Source: Purshia tridentata
Taxonomy: Eukaryota; Streptophyta; Magnoliopsida; Rosales; Rosaceae
Assembly: GCA_003254885.1 (NCBI GenBank)
Contig: QANT01006271.1
Span: forward strand, 78,592-142,591
DNA length: 64,000 nt
Reading direction: 5' to 3'
Shown: positions 50,348 through 64,000 of the stretch, piece by piece
How the letters are laid out: each line of letters starts with the position of its first letter
Numbering within the stretch: position 1 is the first letter of the stretch
Position numbers and translations under genes: made by a program
Notes under the pieces: model-generated
The model's database searches: none
Seen by the model: only the letters and a program-made list of their open reading frames with translations
Told to the model about the DNA's origin: nothing

Positions 50348-53300
50348 TTAAGAGCCACCAATGATAAGTTTTCCTTGTTCTTGAAGCTTGTGAAGCATGA
50401 AAACTACTGCAGAGTCAAATGAACTCTTCTTATCAGCTCTAGCATCTCCTTTGGATCCAATAGTGCCATAGTTGGGTATGTGCAAGCTGATTTTTGATTC
50501 AAAGCTGCTGAAACCCGTCCTCTTTTTTGAGCCCTCACCAAATTCAATCGGAGTTCTATACAGGAGGAAGACGCTAGTTAGTTAAGCCCATAGGAAAACA
50601 GAACAATTAACAAACACCTCAGAATTTTTTTTTCTTGAATCATTAATGAAGACATGTAAGTTTGAAGGAATGATGAAAGAGAACAAGTACTTTGAGAAGT
50701 AGAGTTTGGTTGACTGGAATCACCTTGATTTTTGTTCTGTGGTTGAGAATTTTGGCATTGGCCACTGCATTTTCTTACATAGCTCAAAGAGAGATTTTCG
50801 AGGTTCACCTTTCTTCATATTGATTGGTGCAATAACTGCACACAAAGAACCAATAGCAAATAAATAAGAACAGCCAAGTTGTATTTTTAACCCCAAAAAA
50901 AAAAAGGGAGAAAATAAGGATAATTCTGAGTATAAGTGCAGCCATACCTGGGGTTGCAATGTTATGCCTGGAGACATTCTTTAAACAGTCATTGGCTGGG
51001 GTAGAATCTGCTGTTGGCTCTGAAGATGATTGGGTTTTAGTCATCTTTTGCTTTCTATGGATGATTGAGTCAGAAGAATCCTCATCAATTTGTTGGCTGC
51101 AGGTATCAATATCCATATCCAGTGAAGATGAATCATCAAAATGGTCAGGATTATGTCTTCTCCTTTTAGGACACTGGACATTAGAACTTTCTCTCCTCTG
51201 CTGCATTAAAAAGTATCATACTAGGTGGTGAGAAGTCAACTTTAATCTGAGACGTGGCATGTTTGATCAATGATTGTAATTTTGACCAATCATATCAATC
51301 ATAATGAGCAACATCTTACCAAAACAATCCATTTAACTGAATGCTCAAAGTTTTATAATTATAATTTTCCTATTATTGGAACAATAATAGTAAAGAGATT
51401 TTGCCAAATTTAAACCAAGAGGCAGATGGCATGACCATATCTTGTTGAAAATAATGAGGTTAATAGTGGGTTCAAATAAAAGCAAATGCCGGTTTTATTG
51501 GTCCTGATTCTTGTACTTATGTTGAATGTAGGCCATTAAGGGTTAAGCTTGTTGGGTTTAGGGTTAAGTTTTTAAGATTTATGTTGGAAAATAATTAAAT
51601 GGATGTCTAACACGATTTAGTTTTAGACATAAACACAATCGGTACAAAAAATCTCAGCTGCAAACCTCAAGCTGCTTCAATAGTTGGCGAGCTGCCTTGT
51701 TTTTTGCAGCTTTTTTGTTCCTGTCATATCCATTTCCAACCAAAAGAACATCTTCCAGCTGCAAACTCAGTTCCACATGCGCCATTGAATCCTCTTTAAC
51801 ACATGTACGTTTCACAAAGTACCCAAGAGAATCACACAATTCAATCAGTTTGCGTAGTGGGTGTACCTCAAGACTAGAAGGGGTTACGATTGGAGATAAT
51901 AATGGTTCAAAAACCCTCCAGACTTCATCAACATTAAGCTTGGTATCAATTAGTATAGACCCTGCTATACTTTCAACCATGTCACCAAGTGCCTATATCA
52001 GAAGAGAGCTGCATGTGAGAAAATTTAATTTTTCCATATTAAATTTTTGTTTGAATGAAATATTGGAAACTTTGTGCCCCCAGTTACTTTTCGAGTTCTG
52101 ATTCCATAGTAGACCACCACTTAACGCAAAATGCTTAAGTTGTTAGGAAATAGGTCAACATTGTATATCAAGCTGATGCATACATCTGACATCCAAATTT
52201 TTTATATTTGAATATAAAAAATATAATGAAAACAATCATCAGAAAGACTTACCTTTGGACATTTTTTGTCTTCCAGTAAGCTAGTGGTGTTGTGAGCTTC
52301 AGTGAGAAACCTCTCATACTCTGTTATATGACTCAGAAGTAACCCGGAGCAATGCTGAAGATGTGAATGAAGCTTTCGCCTTACAGCAGCTTGAGCAAAG
52401 TTTTCATTACTGACTGCAGCTGAACGCAAGTCAGTCAACAGTCCAGGATTAATATCTGTGTGGCTCTGATATAGATGCTGTGTGATTAGTAGATCCAGCA
52501 CTGAGTCTCCAAGAAACTCTAGCCTCTGTCAATAAATCATGAAGTAAAATTGAGCCATTACATAGACCTCTGTATGGGAAAAAAAATGGAACAAAAGATC
52601 AATTGCAACCTGGTAGCAGTAGCTGGCACCTTCAGTGGCATGTGTTATGGCCTCCTGCAACAGCCCCTTTACAGAAAACTCATAGCCAAGCTTCCGCTCC
52701 AAGGTAGCAATTTCATTAGTTCTTGGGTTGTAGGATCTCAGAGATGCCCTTGTGATGGCTTCAGTGACTAATGAGGGTTCAGTTGCACAATCAATTCCAA
52801 GCCATTTCATCACATGAAGTGCAGCAATCAATCCTCCACTGACGTAATAGGCTCCTATGAGGGCCTCAACACAATCAGCTATGGTTTTTGAGTTTATCCA
52901 TCTGTGACCTCTATCACAGGATTTTCCAACCTTAACAGGAGCTTCAGTTTGGAACTTGCTGTCCAAAGGCACTTCTAAAGTATCCACTCCACATTCACAT
53001 GGATTTGGGAATCTAGAACGCTGCCCTGGTGCAACCCAACGGCGAGGTTCAAAGGCACTGTCTCTTATGTATCCCTGTCAAATGAGAAATAGATTCATTG
53101 TTCTACTACATAAATTATGTAGAACAGGTGAAGACAGATAAATGATTGTTTTAGGTGAGAAATTGAGGTTTCTGCTAGATTAGTAGCCAGTTACTGTGTT
53201 ACGTATTGAAGCACCTTCATGCCTAAGTTACAGGCTTCAATGCATGCTCATACATTATAAGATCTTCCAACAACTTGACATATTCACAAAATCACAGAAA

Positions 53301-56300
53301 CATTTCTGCAAAGCAATCAACACTAATGCACTGCTGATTGTTTTACATGAAAAATGATGGTTTTCAAGGCTTTGACTATGAAACCACCTTATGAGGACAT
53401 TTATGTTCATGTATTAAGTAATATGAAAACAAATTATAGCTTGAAATATCACAAACCTGTAACTTATGTTCTATTCCTAGTTTATGCAGGTTTGCATTAC
53501 AGATAGCCCTTGTGCGTCGAGCAGTTAATTGACCTTCATGTTTCTCAGGATATTTAAGAAAGAGATGGGAGCTCACAGCATACTTGAGAACTGAATCTCC
53601 AAGCAATTCCAAACGTTCCAGTGAAAAGTTTTCGCAACATCTAAGTGTTGTGAGTGCTTCTAGAATCTAATCAAAAAATACTCGCATAAGATTACTTATA
53701 CTACTGAATAAGTCATTTATAATTAGAGAAAATAAGGAAATAATATTGGAATCAAATAATAGAACTAACCAATGAACTTGATATGTACAAGTTGCTAGAT
53801 TGTCCATCGATCTCTTCTCTAAGTTGACTGGCCAACATAAGGGACTCCAAACGGTGCATTAACGATGGTAGCAAGTAAAATGATCTTAGAACATCTGCCC
53901 AAACATCAATACTGACTAATATCTCAGGTGGCATATGAACATGATCTTGTGGCTTTTCGTTAACTAGACCATCTTGTGATGAAGCACCTGCTCAATTAGA
54001 AAAAATTATTCATCATCCACAAAATGTGACACTATTACTATATCAGATTACAATAATAAATGCGCAGTACAGAACTAATACACTATATATGAGAAGAAAT
54101 GCAATAACGAAGCTCCAAGTATACAACTTAAACAAACCTTCAACATGAAGCAGGTTATGGGGATTATGACCTTGCTTTAACCGCAACAGAGGCTGTCCAG
54201 GATACATAAGCACAATTCCATACCTGAACAGGCTCATGTTATAATATGGAATTAGGGATAAAAAACATAAAACATTGTACAGGATACATATCACGTACTT
54301 TGATTTGAAGTACTCAGAAAAACTGTAATCTGATGAATCAGCATCAGCATTTTCCACAAAGGGGCTCTCAGAAGATTTGCTACTAACAACTTCAACAACA
54401 GAGTAGATCCTTCCAGTGTGAACAGCCAATACTACCATATATTTGAGTTTATCAACATCAACTGAACCATTAGAAAACTGGATTAGATTTGCTGCCTTGC
54501 GCTCTGTAATGAATGAACCAGGTTTAGAAAGTGATAAATTTCTTCGATCAGCATTAAAACGCTCAGGATCCATGAGATTGTGTTTCTTCAAAAATTCTAC
54601 CGCTTGAGCACAAGAACTGATTCCTGTCCAATTCACTCTCCAAGATATGTTATATGAAGTTTCTAATATTGTTTCAATTGGTAAAAGAAGGTACATGTAT
54701 GATGAACTCCATAGTGATTTTGTTTCTGTCTGAAGTAAAAAATTTATCTCTGTCCCTTCTGATTTGGATCCATGTAACAATCTCTCAAACAAACCATTAA
54801 AGAAAAATTCCTGAAATCTCTTAGCTTGCATTATCTGGTTAGAAAATGGGCAGCATGGAATTACAGAAAGTCCTTTCAAAAATATTTAAATAAGGGATGA
54901 AGAAACTGGACAGGGAGTTGTACTAACAAACTTACCTGTTCTACACTCAGATACATTTTTCCATGTGAAGAAACAGAAGCTTTAACCATCCTTCCGATCA
55001 AGTAAAGATCCACTTCAATATTTCCCACATCATCATCAAGCTTTGAATCAATCAGTAGAACAAATCCCGAGTATATCTCATCGATATTACAGGAGAAGTC
55101 AAATTTATAGGCCTCAAAACTTGCACCATCAAGTTCTTTTCCCCATGTTCCGCATAATGAAAGAATGCTAGTCGTCCCATGTAATTCTTTCCTTTTTGTT
55201 GTTCCTTATAACAATGAAAGTAAATTAAAATGCCTTGGCACCTTAAAGATGGGATGTACTTAAACAAAGATTTTGACATAAAAACACATGTACTGAATTC
55301 TACAAATATATGAATGGAGATGCCGTAACCAAAGCCACTAATTATTAATCACAAATAGTAGTTCTAAATTAGAAAGAAATTGGAACCATAAGATAACTCA
55401 AATAGACCAGAGTCAACCAGCAATAACACTCTGTGTTTATGTGCCGTCCTCTCATGAAGGATATACTAACACTTCTACATGCCTAATCAGATGTTACTGT
55501 ATGTATGAAGGATGGAACAAACAACTTGATCACTTGATTAATCCATATTTTAGTACTTTGGAAAGTGAATAATTTGGTGCAAGCAAAAGGGTATTCTATT
55601 TGTCCAAGAATATGCATTTCTGTGGACAGTATACCAAACAATCTCTTGGAAGTCCAAGAACTTGATTCATACATACACCTACCTGCACCTGCAAACGATT
55701 CTTTGCTTTTTATGTCTAGATCATCTCTTAGAGGCTCTTCGATGAGTGGGAGAAGATGATCATCCAAAGCACCCATTTGATGCAGCATTTTACAAGCTTC
55801 CAAGCATACGAGCTGCTTTGATAAACGAGTGTTGCTACTCATAGGACCAACTGTTGTTTGAAAAGCCGCATTAGGGGGCAATGTTATTTTGCACTGATAC
55901 AACCCTCCAGAAATTGTCGTGTCAAATATTGGCTTTGGAATAAAGTACCTATATTTTGCAGCAACCAATTAGGAAATGTAGACAAAAAACTGCTTAAATG
56001 AATAAAAACTTAGGAAAGAGGAAGGACAATAAATTACATATCACCCATAACTGAATATCTGACAAGGGAAAATTGAAAATATCCATACCTATCTCCAGGG
56101 AGCTTTTCACAGTATTTATGTATGAGACTGACACTAGAATCTGTAGTAACTGATGCTCCAGTGGCTTTTACATAATATGCCTTTGTTTCCTCAAAGTTGC
56201 AAGCTCTTAAAATGCATGCTTCAGGATCTCTATTTCTTGATGTATCGGTCATTGAGTGCTCGCTCCTAATAATGTCAAATAATTGGTTTCTCTGTTTCAC

Positions 56301-59300
56301 ATTGCCCCTGTAAATATATTTCAAAGTTAAGCTCCCAAAATTCATGCGTCTGAGGACTCATTTCAACAAAGAGAAGCCTTAACCTTTCAAGCATTATGAT
56401 AAATTGGGACTCAATTTTTCGAGCTCGTCCCCGAGACTGGACATAACTACGAACTGTCTTGGGCAGGTCGAAACGTATTACACTGGAGCAGTTTGGAACA
56501 TGAATTCCCTCCTCAACTACATCAGTAGCAAATAATAGATTGACCTGATAGAAGGGTTTCCTCACTGATTATGTGGTTTTACTAGATATCAAACCTCATA
56601 TAAATTGACATTTATTATGTGAAAGATAAGTACCTTCCCAGAGCAAAATGATTCTAAAATTTCCTTTTGCAATTTTGGTGTAATTGCATCAACTGATGTG
56701 GTGCTTCCAGTCAAAAATGAAACGGTGAAATGAGATAAGCATGGTTCTTTCTTGACATATCTTTCAATTACTTTGGCTGTAATAATTCTCTCAACAAAAA
56801 TGAGGCATAGAACTTCCCTACTGTTTCTGCAAATGGCAAAGTATTCTGATAAGTTGACTTTTTAAAAAATAAAAATAATAATAATCGGACTTGAGCATTG
56901 AAGTAGTTGTATTACCCAAATGATTGGAAAATTTGAAGAAGTTCATATAACTTTGGAGAAATGTGGCCAAGATTGTGTGCCTTTGTATAGTCATACTCAG
57001 AATCTGTATTAAGTTCATAGCCTGAGCAGTGTGAAGGAAATAATATCAGTAACAAGTATTATGTTATAAGCAGAAACCAAACGTCATACTGCCTAAAATT
57101 CAGGCTTTAGTAGGCATGAACATGTAGAACTCTTCAAATCAACCAATTTAAAAGAAGTATCTCCAAGTGAGATACTAAGTTACTGAGCTGCATACCAGGT
57201 CGAAGAAATTCGTCAAATATATGTAAGACTTCGGTGAGAAAATATTTGCATTGCAAAGAACTTTCTCTATAAAATTGGCTTTCCTCTTTGACTTCAGGGG
57301 CATTCTCTAGACAGACTTTAACAGCCTATAAAAGACGTATCATCGTGTAGAAGTATAAAATCAGAGCCAATCCATTAATTTTTCGACCAAAACGTATTTT
57401 GCTCTTCAGTTTGTACTTAGCTAGAGTACAACATTACCTCGTATGCGCATATGAGGCCAACATCATCAAGGCAATATAAGATCTTCATGTAGTCATTGGA
57501 CAACTGCTTTCGCAGTCTCTTTCTTTTATCATCAATGTCTTGGTATTGACTTCGCGCTGGCCCTTTCAACTCTAACACAGAAGCATCGAACTGTCCATGC
57601 AGTTAAATATCTCTTAGTATCCCCATAAGTTCACAAGTAATAGCTAAGACTGAGTAGCATATTTTTGTTAGAAAAAACATATATTTTATACACAGCATAA
57701 ACCCACACAAATATGTAACTGCATTAAATATATATGATGCAGGAGTACCTTGTACCACAAAGCTTCCATCTTTGCTTTCAGATCCAAATTGGGAAATCTT
57801 GCTTGATCATAAAATCTACAAGTTTTAACTGCCGAGGGAACATATGCTTCAATTTCTGTTCTGTCTTCTACAGAATAAACCTGCACCACCACATATCAAG
57901 ATATGTAGACATCAACATTGATATTAATTATCATGATAAATCAAGAATAATTATCATACCTGGGAATCCAAGATGCATTCAAGTTGTGATATTTGCTTCT
58001 CACAGTCAATAGTGGATGAGACACCTGATATGCAAAAGGTTGTCATGAAAATTGAGCATAATACATGGTATAATAGCACTAGCTATGAAGCCCGCACAAA
58101 CTTGGTAATGAATATGTAGCAAACTGCAGAGAACACAAAAAAAGAAATCATATTCATCCATTGTAGAATGATATGTAATTTATTTCAGAGGCTTACCAAC
58201 TTCTCACTGAACCTAATTGAGTTTCAAAATGCAATAAGTGAGAATATTTGCAAAAGGTTTAAAATTTTTCAAAAGGTTGTCAATGCAGTTTTATATATGA
58301 TTGATTGAAGACATCCAGAGAATTGAGCCCGCCTATCTCTTTTAACAACATATCACTTAGTACGCAGAAACAGCAGTGTCTTACCTTTTTTTATTACAGG
58401 GGATGCTGTCATTCCAAAAATCTGGGGCCTGGTCCCGGATTTGTGATAAAAGTCCTTATCGAAAAGAAGATGTTAACCATTAGATGTGGAGTCAAAATTT
58501 TATGCATACGTTATATGTATACTGTATAGTCATGATCTCCTACTCATTTTCCACTCATTACTCACTAGTGAGTAAGAGGTCAAATTTTGTATGTTTGTGC
58601 CTGTGCAGCATTTTCTCGACATTGTTGCACAGGGTTGATTGCCAGTACAACAAAAGAAAAAGTGGGAGTTGTTTAATTAGAAACTACCTTCATTATTTTT
58701 GTATAGGGGTGATTGCCAGAAGCACGATGGCATTCATCAAAGATGATTAAGCAAATCATTTCTAGGCTCAGGAATGCATTCCTCAAGGCATCCAAGAGAA
58801 TCTGTGGTGTCATGACCAGAATCTACAAGATAACAAGGAAGAATCACTAGTTCTAAATGTAGGAAATACTATATATATACTTACAAAAATGATTAATAAA
58901 GCATCATTCAAAAATGATTAAATGCATAAACAAATAATAGTCGAAGAAATTGTAGGAGAGGAAGCTGAAATTGAGATCCATAAGATTACATGCTGCAATG
59001 AGACAGTTTTGCTTTTTGCTTTCCTTTTATTTTTGTTTGGGAAAAGTGATTAGAATCACCAAGAAGGAAACATATACTAAAACTTCAGTATGCAGAAAAT
59101 TTATTCTGTAATTTGAGTTATATAGGAAGAAAAGCCTACATCATGTTTATCAACTTCTTCTTTCCAACAGTTTAGATTCCATTCGTCCACACCCTTGGCT
59201 CCATAGTATTCTCCCACTTCAAGGGTTGTAGAACTTTTAATAACCTCAGATTGCTGCTAATAAAGATGCACTCATTTCAGCATTTGAATGATAATAAACC

Positions 59301-59763
59301 ATAAAACACAAATCCCAAATTCTGAATGTAAAAAGTGATCATGAGAAGTGAATTGAAGTAATTGCCTGAATGACAAGATGAACGGTTGGAGCCAAGAAAA
59401 CTATCAACTTTCTATCGCCAGTGGACTTGAAATCTTCGGCAATGTGTTTGATGAGCATCACTGCTACCATGGTCTTCCCAGCACCTGTTTCCAACACTGC
59501 AATTGTGTTCTTTCGCTTTGCAACTTCAAACACTTTCTCTTGGTATCTATACAACACACACATACACACACAAATATGCACACTTCTACCGAGTCCTGAC
59601 ACATAATAAATGTTCAAACTAGCAACGAATAAAAAACCTACACATAAGTACAAGGTAAAGAAGAGAACCTTCTGGGGATGAAATGCTTGGTATCAGTGGA
59701 AGATTGTGATTCATGAAGAGAGTGATCAAGAGCAGTGAGACCCATGTCTGAAGTTGATTCCAT
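50348..59763 (-). CDS. DCL3: DICER-LIKE 3 ribonuclease
   Basis: Twenty-five exons from ATG at 59763 to TAA at 50348: 59669-59763, 59366-59546, 59140-59256, 58688-58822, 58385-58454, 57960-58024, 57749-57880, 57438-57590, 57196-57325, 56916-57021, 56634-56826, 56384-56544, 56089-56307, 55683-55948, 54936-55204, 54299-54834, 54138-54223, 53770-53987, 53457-53666, 52610-53074, 52253-52525, 51666-51992, 50948-51200, 50724-50835, 50348-50555; 1659 residues. DCL3 cuts Pol IV/RDR2 double-stranded RNA into 24-nt siRNAs for DNA methylation. Visible: ATP-binding ETGAGKT (about 51), DECH (160), helicase motif QSRGRAR (about 500), dimerisation domain (550-640), PAZ (830-980), RNase IIIa [13 protein letters not shown] with [11 protein letters not shown], RNase IIIb [13 protein letters not shown] with GDMVESIAG, and two dsRNA-binding domains (the second with [19 protein letters not shown]). 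All catalytic acids are present. Intron 2 has a GC donor. Confidence 0.96.
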
Positions 59764-61608
59764 GTCTTGAAAGAGTGAAGCTTTCTCTTCCTTAGATATG
59801 GAGAATGACTTGCTTTGAAAAATGTGTGGCAAACGTTAAAATGGTTTCTTTATCACTGGCATTAACGTCTCTCTTTTTCTTCCTCTCCCTGTATATCTAT
59901 GGCTCCCTGTTTCTTAAGGGCACTTTGGCGAAGCTGTGAAGAGCATTAAAAGTGCTCCTTTACAAATTTTGTTGTTCTATGTGTTTGGTGAGTCAAATGA
60001 AAGTACTTCTCTCACAGAAGTAGTACTCGACGTACTTGAGAAACAGACAAAGAGGATTCCTCTAAGTTTTTAAAAAGCTAATTCTAAAAGAGGCAGCTGG
60101 TTGACTACTTTCTTCCAATAATGCTTCAATCTTTTTTAAAATGACAACCTCTATCCTCCCTCTTAGTTTTCATCAGCCAGCTCTTTATAGTGATCTTCCA
60201 TGAAAGGAGGGAAAGGCACATGTCCAAATGCAACCAACGTGAGTGCACCACAAACCATCAAGAAAAGAAACCAAAATTTTTGTGAATTGGGATTATTAAC
60301 GATGATACTTATTATTTGTATGATCTTCCATTCTTTCATAATTTTTTTCTGTACTAGAATTAGGATATCACATTATTCAGTTTGCTTAATTTTATGTTTT
60401 TGTTAGAATGTATTTCAACAGTTGTATATTAACGTAATATGATTATCCTACATACCTTTTTTCAAGATGAAAATAGAGGTTAAGCAATATCTTTTATATT
60501 CTTATTTGTTATGGTAACTTTTTTTTTCAAGTCATAAAAAGATAAATTTCATGGTAAATTCTAAAAATAGCACATTTATGTAGGTGAGATTTCAAAAAAA
60601 TTTGGTGAAATTAAAAAGTCAGGGTGTATCTAATATAGAGTCATAGACCTTTAAATAACTTATGTAGTATTCCATTAGAATTTTTAATAACTTTTGAAAA
60701 TCCAAAAATTTTGTAATATTCAATCAACGCTCTATAAACTCTATGAAAATTTTGTGGTGCTCAAAAAATATTTGTTTTTCAAATGACAGAGTTTGGAGGA
60801 CGAGTTATGTATATATCAAAGTCATTCATTCTTTGACTTTTCTCTAGAGATTTTAAATAATTTTCTTGCATTAAGAAAGAAAACAACCAAATGTATTAAC
60901 ATTGCAAGTCTATGGTAGTCGGTAAAAATTTCGAAATTTTATTCATATTATAAACCCTTAGTTGCAGGTACTTATGTTTAAAAATTAGCAAAATGAGTGA
61001 AAGGAAGAAAGTAAAAGAAAAATGTAATTAGCATTCCTCCTAATAAGAAGTCATGAACACATAGAATTATGAGAAAGTCTATCAATTTAACTTCTATAGA
61101 TTTCTACAAAATACACTATTCAATTTGTGGAGTTTATAAAAATCTAGCACTTAAAAAATTATATAAAAGTCTCAAACACATAAAATTGTCAATCCATCGA
61201 GCGTTGAATGTACCGTCCGATCATCTAACATTCGCTTCGGGCCGTTTCCGAGTGCGCGTCATACAATGCAAGCAGTTTTTTTTTGTTCTTGATCAACATA
61301 TAGTTTAAAAGAGCCCAAACCTTTCTAGTATAAAATGCCCAAACATTTTTTTGTAAAAATAGCCCAAATAGTTGTCAAATACGGGTTCGGGTCCATTGAC
61401 CTTTTCTTCATTACCTATTCGGGTCATTGACTAAACTTTAAAACTTTGTATCCCACTGGCCCACCTAAACGAACACCCAGCAACCAGTCTCACCCATCAT
61501 CACCGCCACCGCCACCGCCACCACCACCCAATTCCCCAACTTAACCCAACCAAAACAAAACCCCCAATCCCACCAAACCCTAGCCCTAATTCTCCCAAAT
61601 CCTCCTCA
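59764..61608. other. Divergent spacer between DCL3 and the trihelix gene
   Basis: About 1.8 kb of AT-rich sequence without a supported gene. It should contain both promoters. The last 110 bases are C-rich (ACCGCC repeats at about 61501-61530) and probably belong to the trihelix leader. Confidence 0.55.
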
Positions 61609-62490
61609 ATGGCCACACCACCCCCACCCTCCTCACCCACAGCCTCAGCCTCGGTCTCGGCCTCACCAGTCTCCACCAAGAAGGTCCAACCCATACCATG
61701 GACGCACCAAGAAACGGTGCACCTAATCCGAGCCTACCAGGAAAAATGGTACGCGCTCAGACGAGGGCAGCTAAAGTCCAGTCAATGGGAGGAGGTGGCC
61801 GTGACCGTGGCGGCTCGCTGCGGCTACGACCACACCGAGCCCTCCAAGACCGCCATTCAGTGCCGCCACAAGATGGAGAAGCTCCGCCAGCGCCACCGCA
61901 CCGAGAAGAATCGGGTCGGGCTTGGTCTCGGGTCGGTTTGGCCCTACTTCGACCTCATGGAGCGCTTGGAGCGCGGCCCGATGCCCATCTCCGCGAGACC
62001 AATGTCTATGAGACAAGAAGAAGAAGAAGATGAAGAAGAAGAAGAGCACGATGTTCGTAATGGTGGTGATGGTGATGAAGATGATGATGAGAATTATAGT
62101 AAGTTGCAGAGTATTGATTACATACTACGGAGGCCTACGATTGTGAACAGGTTTTCTGGAGGAAAAGAGGGGTATTTTCGGGATTCGGCCTCTGCGGCAG
62201 CGAAAAGGCAGAGGGAGGCGGTGGATGATGGGGCTAAGAATGGTGATGTGGCGGTGGAGGGGCAGAAAGGAAGAGGGAGTGATGTGAGAGAATTGGCGGC
62301 GGAGATGAGGGCGTTTTCACGGCGGTTAATTGGGGTGGAGAGTATGAGAATGGAGATCATGAAAGAGACAGAGAGGTGTAGATTGGAGATGGAGAATAAG
62401 CGAACTGACATGATTTTACAATCGCAGAGAAAGATTGTTGATTCCATTGCCAAAGCTTTTGGCTCTGCCAACAACAAGTTCAGTAGTTAG
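61609..62490 (+). CDS. Trihelix transcription factor (SIP1-like)
   Basis: Single exon, 293 residues. A Ser/Pro-rich N-terminus leads into the trihelix (MYB/SANT-like) DNA-binding domain at about residues 28-105. It shows tryptophans at WTHQETVHLIRAYQEKWYAL and SSQWEEVAVTVAARCGY, the CRHKMEKLRQRHRTEK helix, and the fourth helix WPYFDLMERLERGP. A long acidic stretch (EEEEDEEEEEHD) and a C-terminal coiled coil (MRMEIMKETERCRLEMENKR) follow, an arrangement typical of the SIP1/ASIL clade. These are nuclear repressors or chromatin-linked regulators. The target genes are not inferable. It is divergent from DCL3. Confidence 0.9.
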   Translation: MATPPPPSSPTASASVSASPVSTKKVQPIPWTHQETVHLIRAYQEKWYALRRGQLKSSQWEEVAVTVAARCGYDHTEPSKTAIQCRHKMEKLRQRHRTEKNRVGLGLGSVWPYFDLMERLERGPMPISARPMSMRQEEEEDEEEEEHDVRNGGDGDEDDDENYSKLQSIDYILRRPTIVNRFSGGKEGYFRDSASAAAKRQREAVDDGAKNGDVAVEGQKGRGSDVRELAAEMRAFSRRLIGVESMRMEIMKETERCRLEMENKRTDMILQSQRKIVDSIAKAFGSANNKFSS

Positions 62491-64000
62491 CTGACCAATG
62501 CCTTCATCAACAAGATATTTGAAGGTTCATTTTCCGTTGTGTTTTTTTGTTTCAGTGTAAAGCTGATTTTGTTGTGTTATTCAGTTGGTTGTATAGGTGA
62601 CACTTGAACCCATGAATAATGTTTCATAGTGTTCTGGGTTCAGAAATTGAAGATTCGATTCCAATATGATGCAATTGTTAGTACTTTTTCTCTTTTAATT
62701 GAGGAAGTTCTTGTAATTGGTAATTCAGTATTCTTCTAGTGTTAGTTTTCCTTAGTATAGCTAAGAAAGTTTCATGCTTTGGGTTTCAACAGCTTCATGT
62801 TCAGCTTAATTTGCATCATACTTGCCCTGTGCAGTATTGTTTGGTATAAGCTTATGGTCTACTCCTTTCCTTTGGTTTCCATGCACATGGGTTTTCTTTC
62901 TTTGTTTTTTCCCTTAAAAATTGTCAACTTTCAAAGGCCAATGGCTTATTGCCTTTCTTCAGCATAATAGTACTTCATCAGTTGGTAATCCTGCTGATTG
63001 TTTCTGTACTCTAATCTGCCTAAGACTGATGTGAGGCAATGTCAAAGTACTTGGGTTAAAAGGCTATGTACTTGGTTGGACATTGGCCCTTTTTTCATGT
63101 CTCTCGTCTCTTGTTTCTATTTTTGGATTAAGTGTAATAAAAATAACACTGGAAATTATTTCACATCAAATTTTGGTCAAGTTTTGTTCTTTTCCATCCT
63201 TGGAGCAGCACTCACTACTCGCATAGTTATTTCTTGACCAAAAATTTGTATACGCACTTTCATACATCACTTGGGCTCCTCTTTTTGCTTCCTTTGGACA
63301 TTTGCTCTCTAGGACTTGTGGATACCAGATTACCAGGTTTATTGAAGTATTACAAAAAAGAGTGCTTCTATTTCCATCCCATATCCTATTTTCTCACTCA
63401 CTTTATTTTTACACCCCTATTAAAAATATAAAAATTATATTCTCACATACCGTTATTCCTACTATACCCTTTGATATACCAATTCAAACACCCACCCACT
63501 AAACACTTTTGTGATCTCCTTAACTATCATTTCACCCACTCATCTTTTTGATAATTTCTTTCTTTTATAAACCCTAGTTCTTCACCAAAACTCAAAATCA
63601 ATTATACTATTTGGTTGATGCCTATACATCTATGAAAACATTGAAAATATATGATTATTGTATAACCTACTTTTTAAATTTTTTTTATAGTTTTAAATCA
63701 AGAATTCATTATTTTTTAATGTTTTTTTTGACTTAGAAATTGAGTATTAATTTTAGTGATTTAATTGGAAGTGTAACGATGAATTATAAAATGAATATAA
63801 TATAAGTTTATTTTTCTGCAATTGTCAAAGTGATCGAGACCATTATTCAACGATGCCCAAGCTTCCATTGTAAGAGTCGAATCACTTGCCGAGCATGAGT
63901 ACAACATCTTCTGTTTATGTTTATAGGGAGAAGATCGATTATTAGGATGCAAAAGTCCGTTTGTTTACCTTGGGCATTTTCATATATACTTTTGATTTGA
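62491..64000. other. 3' flank and AT-rich spacer
   Basis: 3' UTR of the trihelix gene, then spacer reaching the window edge. Only short frames without recognisable features occur. Confidence 0.55.

Noticed and set aside
50805-51206. Independent minus-strand gene starting QQRRESSNV
   Set aside because: It is exon 23 of DCL3 running on into intron sequence.

Overview
The window is nuclear DNA from a dicot plant. The evidence is spliced genes with GT-AG introns, AT-rich introns and spacers, abundant CT and AT microsatellites, and proteins that match plant-only families (NPH3, PADRE/DUF4228, GTD-binding, DUF295 F-box, DICER-LIKE 3). I cannot name the genus. Two single ambiguous bases occur (7365 and 13482). 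No rRNA, tRNA, CRISPR or complete autonomous transposon was recognised.

Left part (about 1.9-25 kb) is an ordinary gene-rich segment: an NPH3/RPT2-like BTB protein (+), a PADRE-domain protein (-), cytochrome b5 (-), ribosomal protein L13a (+), a decayed GDSL-lipase fragment (-), a malectin-like LRR receptor kinase (+) and a DedA/SNARE-associated-type membrane protein with a plastid-type N-terminus (-). From memory, the BTB protein, cytochrome b5, L13a and receptor kinase resemble Arabidopsis At5g48800, At5g48810, At5g48760 and At5g48740, so this is probably conserved microsynteny. All splice junctions of these genes were traced and keep frame.

Middle (26-38 kb): a GTD-binding (DUF593) myosin-binding-type gene whose frame is cut by a TGA just before its C-terminus, then a complete 14-exon Sec14/nodulin-type lipid transfer protein (SFH family).

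Right part (38-60 kb) is the unusual region. An F-box/DUF295 gene at 38.4-40.0 kb is repeated at 48.5-50.0 kb with high nucleotide identity. The second copy is followed by a complete 25-exon DICER-LIKE 3 gene (antisense, 1659 codons traced), the enzyme that makes 24-nt siRNAs for RNA-directed DNA methylation. The first copy is followed only by a roughly 500-bp mosaic of scrambled DCL3 pieces. Between the two copies lie a CT-rich segment with a possible orphan small ORF and an island of intron-containing fragments of two housekeeping genes, cytosolic methionyl-tRNA synthetase and the GPI-transamidase subunit PIG-S, both broken. The region therefore looks like a local duplication that decayed and collected gene fragments. 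The window ends with an intronless trihelix transcription factor (61.6-62.5 kb) and AT-rich spacer.
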